Shown here piece after piece: positions 1-5,413 of a stretch of DNA of 8,150 bases. The notes under the pieces were generated by a model. It saw nothing but the letters and a program-made list of their open reading frames with translations. It had not been told where the DNA came from and searched no databases. Origin of the DNA: Rhodospirillaceae bacterium (GTDB taxonomy: Bacteria; Pseudomonadota; Alphaproteobacteria; UBA11073). The stretch spans positions 1-8,150 of the forward strand of contig DPZW01000057.1 of the NCBI GenBank assembly GCA_003536545.1. Direction: 5' to 3'. How positions within the stretch are numbered: the stretch's first letter is position 1; every line of letters starts with the position of its first letter. Both the position numbers and the translations under genes were made by a program.

Positions 1-168
1 CGCCAAAAACATATCGGTTGAAATCAGCCATGAAGAATTTTCATCTTTGGGAATGACAGCGCAATCGTCACCGATGCCTTGCCATCCCTGCGGCAAATTC
101 GTGCCACTGAAACGCGATTTGATTTCTGCAATCAAACCAAACTCACCAAGAGTGGAAATTTTTGTCAT
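1..168 (-). CDS. thiL: Thiamine-monophosphate kinase, N-terminal part (runs off left edge)
   Basis: Only the first 56 residues are in the window. ThiL phosphorylates thiamine monophosphate with ATP to give thiamine diphosphate, the active cofactor, in the cytoplasm. The fragment begins MTKISTLGEFGLIAEIK and continues with GIGDDCAVI (residues 31-39) and ISTDMF near the edge. These match the conserved ThiL amino end: the GEFxLI opening, the GDDxAV motif of the ATP/Mg-binding PurM-like fold, and the (T/S)TDM strand. The ATG at 168-166 is the only possible start nearby, because an in-frame TGA lies two codons upstream (174-172). A weak GGA sits six bases before the ATG. The gene follows priA on the same strand after 29 bases, so the two may be cotranscribed. 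In many bacteria thiL instead follows nusB. The catalytic C-terminal half is not visible, so intactness cannot be judged. Confidence 0.87.
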   Translation of the reverse strand, partial: MTKISTLGEFGLIAEIKSRFSGTNLPQGWQGIGDDCAVIPKDENSSWLISTDMFLA

Positions 169-194
169 GTATCATCCAGACTGTTGTTTGACAT
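165..194 (-). other. Possible 9-codon leader ORF overlapping the thiL start
   Basis: The ATG in the right-hand repeat copy (194-192) opens a reading frame for MSNNSLDDT. Its TGA (167-165) overlaps the thiL ATG as ATGA. It has the same weak GGA-N6-ATG arrangement as thiL itself and lies just after the priA stop. If translated, it would hand ribosomes from priA to thiL by stop/start coupling. It is far too short to judge by codon use and may be only a by-product of the repeat. No function is claimed. Confidence 0.15.
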
Positions 195-212
195 GTGTCA
201 TCCAAACTGTTG
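166..212. repeat. Imperfect tandem duplication at the priA/thiL junction
   Basis: Two 21-base copies, at 166-186 and 192-212, match at 19 of 21 positions and lie 26 bases apart, with 5 bases between them. Read on the minus strand, the right copy holds the last codons and TGA stop of priA, then CAC and an ATG. The left copy holds a near-copy of those codons, a TGA, then TAC and the ATG that starts thiL. Each copy therefore carries the same unit: GGA, six bases, ATG, with a TGA overlapping the GGA. The simplest reading is a local duplication of the original stop/start junction, which once had only three bases between stop and start. The repeat is seen directly; its origin is inferred. Confidence 0.8.
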
Positions 213-2168
213 CGGGTCAATATCCACCTGCACGCGCAGTGCGCGGGTTTTAGGCAAGCATGATAGCCATCGGATGAGCAAGTCATTGAGTTTCGTTTGT
301 GGCGGAGCGATGACCAGAAAACGCATTCGATATTGCCCGCGTAATTTAGACATCATCGCGGGGGCGGGGCCATAGATGCGGATCCCATCAATCTTGGGGG
401 CTTTGTGCGCGAAATCATTAGAGACTTCGTGCAGCCAGCTTTCATTCCGGGCGGCCAACACAATCGCCGCGAGTTTGCCAAAGGGGGGCAGGCCTGCGGC
501 TTGCCGCTGCGCAATTTCCATTTGCAGAAAACCATCGCGGTCGCCGCGCAATAAAGCCTGCAGCACTGGATGTTCAGGCTGATGGGTTTGCACCATGACC
601 TGCCCCGGCAATTCCGCGCGGCCTGCACGGCCGGAGACCTGGTGCAAGAGTTGATAAGTGCGTTCTGATGCACGCGGGTCCGCGCCCTGCAGGCCCAGAT
701 CGCCATCCACCACGCCAACCAATGTCAGTTGTGGGAAGTGGTGACCTTTGGCAAGCAATTGCGTGCCGATGACGATATCCAGTTCATGGTCCGCGAGTTT
801 TTGTAAATTATCCGCCAATTCTTTTTCATGATCTGACGATAAAATTGCCGCCCGCGCTTGCGGCCATAATTCTGCAACCTCTTCCGCGACGCGTTCCACG
901 CCCGGTCCGGATGGCGCGAATTTGCCTTCCGCGCCGCAGTTTTTGCAGGTTTTTGGCACGGGCTCTTTGCGGCCGCAGTGATGGCATTGCAAAATATTTT
1001 TCTGCTTATGCAGCACCAGCCATGACGAACAGTTTTTGCACGTCACGCGTTCGCCGCAGCCGCGACATAACATCAGCGGCGCGTAACCGCGGCGGTTTAA
1101 AAACAATAATATCTGTTCGCCTGCTTCCAGATTTTTGGTAATTGCATCACGCATCGGCGGCGATAACCAATGCTGGCGCGGCGGCTGATTTTCACGCAAG
1201 TTAATCAAAGCAATTTTTGGTAGGGTGGCCGCGCCAAAGCGCACAGGCAGATGCAGTGCGCTGTAACGTCCGCGCTCCGCATTCACAACGGTTTCCACGC
1301 TGGGCGTGGCAGAAACCAGCAATGCGGGGCAGGATTCCTGTTTGGCGCGCATCACGGCAACATCGCGTGCGTGATAAGATGTGCCATCATCCTGTTTGTA
1401 AGATGGGTCATGTTCTTCATCGACTACAATCAGTTGCAAATTTGAAAAGGGTAGAAATAATGCCGAGCGCGCGCCGATGACAATTTTTGCCTCGCCGCGC
1501 TGGATGGCGAGGAAATTCTCACGCCGCTGTGCGGGTGTCAGGCCTGAATGCCATAACACCGGGGGCGTGCCAAAACGTTGTTCAAACCGCCGCGTCATTT
1601 GCTGGGTGAGGGCGATTTCGGGTAGCATCAGTAATGCCTGGCCATTGTTTTTCAACACATGCGCCATGGCTTCAAAATAAACTTCGGTTTTGCCGGAACC
1701 CGTAACGCCATCCAGCACAAATGTTTGAAACGTACCATGTGCGTTTTGAATGGCATCTGCTGCTGCACGCTGTGCCGCGCTCAATTCTGGCGGCGCGTGG
1801 TCAGGGTTGGGCTGGGCAAAAACCCATTCTTTGAGTTTACGTTTAGGCGGAATAAACACGCCATCCGCCGGCAATGCGAGTTTTAAAATATTTCCAAGCG
1901 GCTGCATCGTATAATCCGCGAGCCAGGTAATCAAATGCCGCAGGCTATCCGTCATCGGCGGCAGATCAAATTTTTTCAGTGCGGTTTTAATTTTTGTATC
2001 TGGCAAATCTGCCGCGCCGCCCGATGCCCAGACCACGCCGAATTCTGTGCGGCTGCCGAATGGTACCTCCACATAATCGCCGACCCGTAAATCTGTACCA
2101 AAATAATCATAAGGCCCGCCGGCGGGCAGCGGCAGTAAAATCTGAAATCTTTGCAGGGCATCGGCCAT
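198..2168 (-). CDS. priA: Primosomal protein N' (replication-restart helicase PriA), short form
   Basis: PriA recognises abandoned replication forks, unwinds the lagging-strand arm 3'-to-5' and starts reloading of the replicative helicase. The protein is 656 residues. An N-terminal 3'-DNA-binding domain (about 1-100; PAGGPYDYF, GDYVEVPFG) precedes the helicase. Helicase motifs: Walker A GVTGSGKTE (154-162), DEEH box (about 250-253), SATP (286-289), GTQLLAKGHHF (468-478) and QVSGRAGRA (510-518). Eight cysteines for two zinc sites are at 368, 371, 377, 380, 395, 398, 408 and 411. The end, VDIDPQQFG, is typical. The start was set at the ATG at 2168 (MADALQRF), where family homology begins; an in-frame ATG 66 bases upstream would add a non-conserved tail overlapping the tal leader. 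An AGGA lies three bases before the chosen ATG. About 30 residues join the N-terminal domain to the helicase, where E. coli PriA (about 732 aa) has a winged-helix domain; that domain seems absent. Confidence 0.97.
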   Translation of the reverse strand: MADALQRFQILLPLPAGGPYDYFGTDLRVGDYVEVPFGSRTEFGVVWASGGAADLPDTKIKTALKKFDLPPMTDSLRHLITWLADYTMQPLGNILKLALPADGVFIPPKRKLKEWVFAQPNPDHAPPELSAAQRAAADAIQNAHGTFQTFVLDGVTGSGKTEVYFEAMAHVLKNNGQALLMLPEIALTQQMTRRFEQRFGTPPVLWHSGLTPAQRRENFLAIQRGEAKIVIGARSALFLPFSNLQLIVVDEEHDPSYKQDDGTSYHARDVAVMRAKQESCPALLVSATPSVETVVNAERGRYSALHLPVRFGAATLPKIALINLRENQPPRQHWLSPPMRDAITKNLEAGEQILLFLNRRGYAPLMLCRGCGERVTCKNCSSWLVLHKQKNILQCHHCGRKEPVPKTCKNCGAEGKFAPSGPGVERVAEEVAELWPQARAAILSSDHEKELADNLQKLADHELDIVIGTQLLAKGHHFPQLTLVGVVDGDLGLQGADPRASERTYQLLHQVSGRAGRAELPGQVMVQTHQPEHPVLQALLRGDRDGFLQMEIAQRQAAGLPPFGKLAAIVLAARNESWLHEVSNDFAHKAPKIDGIRIYGPAPAMMSKLRGQYRMRFLVIAPPQTKLNDLLIRWLSCLPKTRALRVQVDIDPQQFG

Positions 2169-2177
2169 TGGTCCTAC

Positions 2178-2184
2178 TATTATA
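2178..2184. promoter_or_regulatory. Candidate -10 element in the divergent priA/tal region
   Basis: The 83-base gap between the divergent genes priA and tal must hold promoters for both unless priA is read from elsewhere. On the minus strand bases 2184-2179 read TATAAT, a perfect sigma-70 -10 box. On the plus strand the offset hexamer TATTAT (2178-2183) is a 5/6 match. The nearest minus-strand -35-like hexamer, TTGCAC (2204-2199), is only 14 bases away, shorter than the usual 16-18. Initiation from this box would fall just a few bases before the priA ATG and would leave a nearly leaderless message. For tal a weak pair GTGACA (2188-2193) and TAAGAA (2211-2216) has a 17-base spacer, but its -10 is poor. 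Assignment is tentative. Confidence 0.3.
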
Positions 2185-2211
2185 TGAGTGACATTTTGGT
2201 GCAATCCCGCT

Positions 2212-2251
2212 AAGAAAAGGCACGAAAAACCCAAAAAACAGGAAAAAAATC
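2212..2251 (+). promoter_or_regulatory. A-rich leader and ribosome binding site of tal
   Basis: Between 2212 and 2249 the plus strand has no T at all, and 26 of the 38 bases are A. The Shine-Dalgarno AGGA is at 2240-2243, eight bases before the tal ATG. Such a leader should have almost no secondary structure, which usually favours ribosome loading. The composition and Shine-Dalgarno are seen directly; strong translation is inferred. Confidence 0.6.
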
Positions 2252-2911
2252 ATGAAATTCTTTATCGATACCGCTGATATTAAGGAAATTCAGGAACTGG
2301 CCGCATCCGGCCTGTTGGACGGCGTGACGACCAACCCGTCGCTGGTTGCGAAATCCGGCGCGGCCAATTTTATCGAATTGATTACCGAGATCTGTAAAAT
2401 CATTCCTGGTCCCGTGAGTGCGGAAGTTGCGGCGATGGATTACGAGACGATGCTCAAAGAAGCAGAACGCCTGGCGAAAATCGCGAGCAACGTGACGGTG
2501 AAACTGCCACTGACTTATGATGGTCTGCGTGTGTGCAAAATCATGAGCAATCAGAAAATCATGACGAATGTCACTTTATGCTTCTCCGCGAACCAGGCTT
2601 TGCTGGCAGCAAAAGCAGGCGCAACGTTCGTCTCACCCTTCATCGGCCGTCTGGATGACACTGGCGCGGATGGGTTGCAGCTGATCGCCGACATTGTGCA
2701 GATTTACCGCAATTACCCGGAACTGGACACGCAGGTGCTGGCTGCTTCCATCCGCCATCCGGTGCATATGCTGGAATGCGCAAAAATCGGTGCAGATGTG
2801 GCGACTATGCCGCCATCGGTGCTGAAACAGCTATTCCATCACCCGCTGACAGATAAAGGTCTTGCCGGTTTCATGGCGGATTGGCAAAAATCCGGCCAGA
2901 CAATCCTGTAG
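2252..2911 (+). CDS. tal: Transaldolase, small TalC/fructose-6-phosphate-aldolase-like type
   Basis: A 219-residue cytoplasmic TIM-barrel enzyme of the MipB/TalC family (members are about 215-220 aa), acting in the non-oxidative pentose phosphate pathway. It moves a dihydroxyacetone unit between sugar phosphates through a Schiff base. Visible hallmarks: FIDTAD (4-9, with Asp6), GVTTNPSL (24-31), the Schiff-base lysine in VKLPLT (Lys84) and SPFIGRLDD (128-136, with phosphate-binding Arg133). By alignment from memory, Glu58 sits where E. coli FsaA has Gln59, and Phe130 where FsaA has Tyr131. Glu and Phe are the transaldolase-type pair, so transaldolase is favoured over fructose-6-phosphate aldolase. 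The ATG follows an AGGA by eight bases. It is the first gene of the rightward run, divergent from priA and 30 bases ahead of bamD. The family is certain; the exact reaction is an inference. Confidence 0.95.
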   Translation: MKFFIDTADIKEIQELAASGLLDGVTTNPSLVAKSGAANFIELITEICKIIPGPVSAEVAAMDYETMLKEAERLAKIASNVTVKLPLTYDGLRVCKIMSNQKIMTNVTLCFSANQALLAAKAGATFVSPFIGRLDDTGADGLQLIADIVQIYRNYPELDTQVLAASIRHPVHMLECAKIGADVATMPPSVLKQLFHHPLTDKGLAGFMADWQKSGQTIL

Positions 2912-2941
2912 CCGCCGCCATCAGTCGTGCTATAAAGCGTG

Positions 2942-3751
2942 ATGCGTTTTTTCCGTTCCGTTCTTGTTTTAGGTTTGCTCTTCGGTCTTGCCGCCTGTTC
3001 AGGTGATAAGGAGAAGGATGAGTATGTTGAACGTCCGGCCGAGGAATTTTATACGACGGCGCAGAAGTTTTTTAACGACGGCGATTACGTGAAAGCCGCA
3101 AAAGAATTTAACGAAGTCGACCGTCAGCATCCCTACTCGGAATGGGCACTGCGTGGCCAGATGATGGTGGCCTATAGCTATTATCAGGCATTGAATTATG
3201 CCGAAGCCATTAAAACAATTGAAAACTTCATCCAGCAAAATCCAGGCCACAAGGATGTAGCTTATGCCTATTATCTGCGTGCGCTTTGCTATTACGAACA
3301 GATTGTGGATATCACGCGTGATCAGCAGACGACGAATTATGCATTGGAATCTTTTCGTGACGTCATCACGCGTTTTCCGAATACGAAATACGCGCGGGAT
3401 GCACAGTTGAAAATTGATCTGGCACTGGGGCACCTGGCCGGCCGCGAGATGGATATTGGCCGCTATTATGAAAAGCGCAAAATTTATCAGGCTGCGATTA
3501 ACCGCTATAAATTTGTCGTGGATAATTATCAAACTACAGGCCAGGCACCTGAAGCATTATTGCGCATGACAGAAAGTTATCTCGCGCTTGGCCTGCAGGA
3601 AGAGGCAAAGCGCACGGCGGCTGTGCTGGGCTATAATTATCCGAATAATGAATGGTACAAGGCAGCCTATGCGTTGCTGGTCAAGGATGGTGCGGCACCA
3701 GCAGGCGACGAAGACGGCTGGTTGAAACGCCAGGTAAAAAAAGTTTTTTAA
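2942..3751 (+). CDS. bamD: Outer membrane protein assembly factor BamD (ComL lipoprotein)
   Basis: BamD is the essential lipoprotein of the BAM complex; with BamA it folds beta-barrel proteins into the outer membrane from the periplasmic face. The 269-residue product has a lipoprotein signal: basic MRFFR, a hydrophobic stretch, and the lipobox LAAC with Cys19 as the acylated residue. Ser20 follows, so there is no Asp+2 inner-membrane retention signal. The mature part is a chain of about five helical TPR-like repeats (about 34-235), including EEFYTTAQKFFNDGDYVKAA, LNYAEAIKTIENFI and APEALLRMTESYLALG. The C-terminus is basic (WLKRQVKKVF). Two adjacent start codons exist, GTG (2939) and ATG (2942); an in-frame TAA at 2933-2935 excludes anything earlier. 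I chose the ATG. No good Shine-Dalgarno precedes it, so translation may depend on ribosomes from tal 30 bases upstream. Length and sequence fit alphaproteobacterial BamD. Confidence 0.95.
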   Translation: MRFFRSVLVLGLLFGLAACSGDKEKDEYVERPAEEFYTTAQKFFNDGDYVKAAKEFNEVDRQHPYSEWALRGQMMVAYSYYQALNYAEAIKTIENFIQQNPGHKDVAYAYYLRALCYYEQIVDITRDQQTTNYALESFRDVITRFPNTKYARDAQLKIDLALGHLAGREMDIGRYYEKRKIYQAAINRYKFVVDNYQTTGQAPEALLRMTESYLALGLQEEAKRTAAVLGYNYPNNEWYKAAYALLVKDGAAPAGDEDGWLKRQVKKVF

Positions 3752-3755
3752 GGAG
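3750..3755 (+). promoter_or_regulatory. Ribosome binding site of recN, overlapping the bamD stop
   Basis: AAGGAG lies five bases before the recN ATG and uses the last two bases of the bamD TAA stop (3749-3751). A ribosome ending bamD would sit on this site, so translational coupling is likely. It is the strongest Shine-Dalgarno in the window and fixes the recN start. Confidence 0.8.
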
Positions 3756-3760
3756 CTGCG

Positions 3761-5413
3761 ATGCTCACGCATTTATCCATTCGCGATGTGGTTTTAATCA
3801 CATCGCTTGATCTTGAATTGGAATCCGGCCTGACGGTGCTCACGGGCGAAACCGGCGCAGGCAAATCTATCATTCTGGATGCATTGTCATTGGTGCTGGG
3901 CGCGCGTTCGGATGCGCGGCTGGTGCGCTCAGGCGCGAAGCAGGCCAGCGTGACGGCGAGTTTTGATTTGCCGCCGGATCATCCAGCTTTTGCCGCACTG
4001 GGTGAAAACGGAATTGATGCAAAGGACGAATTAATCATTCGTCGCGTGGTGAATGCGGATGGAAAATCAAAAGCATTCGTAAATGATCAGCCGGTTGGCG
4101 TGACGTTGCTCAAGGAAATTTCGCCGCTACTGGTGGATGTGCATGGCCAGTTTGATAATCACGGCCTGATGGATCCCGCCACGCACCGTGAATTGCTGGA
4201 CCGTTTTGCCGGGCATGAAAAATTGCTGGCGGCCGCGCGCGACGCATATGACGACAGGCAGGAAAAAATCCTGGCCCTGGAAAATCTGCGCGCGGTGGCG
4301 GCCAAGGCACAGGCAGATGAAGCATTTTTGCGAGCATCCGTGCAGGAATTGGATGATTTGTCGCCTGAAGTAGGCGAGGAACAAAAGCTCGCGGCGCGCA
4401 GGCAATTCCTGCAGCAGCAGGAAAAATTATTTGAAGTATTACGCGCGTCTGATGATAGATTGCAGTCAGTTGAAAACTCCGTTTCTGACATCCGCCGCCA
4501 GGTGGATAAATTAATGGATAAGGCGGGTGACGCTTTGGCACCGTTATCAGCAACACTGAACACATTATATGATGCTATCGCGCACGCGCAGCAGGAAACT
4601 GAAAATGTTGCGCGGCAGTTGAATAACGATGATCAGTCATTGGAACAATCAGAAGCACGGTTATTTGCACTACGCGCACTGGCGCGCAAACATCATTGCA
4701 CGGCGGATGAACTGCCGGAAAAACGCAAAGAATTTACGCAAGCATTATTGCTGATAGAAGACCAGGGCGATTTCATGGTGCGGCTGGAAAAAGAGACCCA
4801 CGCAGCGCGGGAGCAATATGTGGCGGCGGCAGAAAAACTATCCATTTCGCGCAATGCGGCGGGCGAGAAGCTTGCAAGAGCCATTCACAAGGAACTCGCG
4901 CCGTTGAAGCTGGAAAAAGCAAATTTCAAAATTGCATTGGACGCCGTGTCGGAGAGTGCGTGGAGTGCAAACGGCATCGACCAGATCCGTTTCATGGTGG
5001 CGACGAACCCCGGCCAGCCGCACGCGCCGCTGCATAAAACCGCATCGGGCGGCGAAATGGCGCGGCTTTTGCTGGCAATCAAGGTCGTGCTGGCAAAAAT
5101 TGAAAATATTCCCGTCCTGGTGTTTGATGAGGTCGATACCGGCATCGGCGGCGCGGTGGCCGAGGCCGTGGGCGAACGACTGGAAAAACTCAGCAAAGAT
5201 GCGCAGGTGATTGTGATCACGCACGCGGCGCAGGTGGCCGCGCGCGGCGCGCATCATTTGCAGGTCAGCAAATCACAAAAAGCAAAACAAACGGAAACCA
5301 GCGTTGTCGTGCTGGCTGGTAAGGAACGGCGTGAGGAAATTGCGCGCATGATTTCCGGCGCAGAAATTTCCAACGAAGCCCGCGCGGTCGCGGATAAGCT
5401 GCTTGCGGGATGA
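3761..5413 (+). CDS. recN: DNA repair protein RecN
   Basis: RecN is an SMC-like ATPase that gathers DNA ends during RecA-dependent double-strand-break repair. The protein has 550 residues, close to E. coli RecN (553). Its two half-ATPase heads flank a coiled coil. The N-terminal head has Walker A GETGAGKS (29-36), followed by LVLGARSDARLVRSG, which is typical of RecN, and VDVHGQFDNHGLMDP (126-140). Residues about 145-375 form the charged, Gln/Glu-rich coiled-coil arms and hinge, shorter than in true SMC proteins. The C-terminal head has the signature SGGEMAR (429-435), Walker B VLVFDEVDTGIGG (452-464) and the switch histidine in ITHAAQVAA (His488). All ATPase motifs look intact. The start follows a strong AAGGAG, and the stop overlaps the ligA ATG. 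In E. coli recN is induced by the SOS response, but I see no alphaproteobacterial LexA box (GTTC-N7-GTTC) ahead of it here. Confidence 0.97.
   Translation: MLTHLSIRDVVLITSLDLELESGLTVLTGETGAGKSIILDALSLVLGARSDARLVRSGAKQASVTASFDLPPDHPAFAALGENGIDAKDELIIRRVVNADGKSKAFVNDQPVGVTLLKEISPLLVDVHGQFDNHGLMDPATHRELLDRFAGHEKLLAAARDAYDDRQEKILALENLRAVAAKAQADEAFLRASVQELDDLSPEVGEEQKLAARRQFLQQQEKLFEVLRASDDRLQSVENSVSDIRRQVDKLMDKAGDALAPLSATLNTLYDAIAHAQQETENVARQLNNDDQSLEQSEARLFALRALARKHHCTADELPEKRKEFTQALLLIEDQGDFMVRLEKETHAAREQYVAAAEKLSISRNAAGEKLARAIHKELAPLKLEKANFKIALDAVSESAWSANGIDQIRFMVATNPGQPHAPLHKTASGGEMARLLLAIKVVLAKIENIPVLVFDEVDTGIGGAVAEAVGERLEKLSKDAQVIVITHAAQVAARGAHHLQVSKSQKAKQTETSVVVLAGKERREEIARMISGAEISNEARAVADKLLAG

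Noticed and set aside
2169..2234. N-terminal extension of priA by 22 residues from an upstream in-frame ATG
   Set aside because: The extension has no PriA-like sequence, overlaps the tal leader and would contain the candidate priA promoter. The ATG at 2168 matches where the family begins and has AGGA ahead of it.
2931..2936. TATAAA just before bamD as a -10 promoter element
   Set aside because: No -35-like hexamer lies 16-18 bases upstream. A single AT-rich hexamer in a 30-base gap is weak evidence.
2955..2963. Two GTTC units resembling half of an alphaproteobacterial LexA box
   Set aside because: They are one base apart instead of seven and lie inside the bamD signal-peptide codons. No SOS box is supported.
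3735..3751. A7 run followed by T6 near the end of bamD, as a slippery site or terminator
   Set aside because: A -1 shift here leads to a TGA after about 20 codons and does not enter the recN frame. The A/T inverted repeat has a two-base centre, cannot form a normal RNA hairpin and lacks a GC stem.
4110..4565. Long open frames on the minus strand inside recN, and similar ones inside priA and ligA
   Set aside because: They lie opposite well-conserved genes, encode Arg/Pro/Cys-rich sequence with no family features and have no convincing ribosome sites. They are shadows of the real genes.
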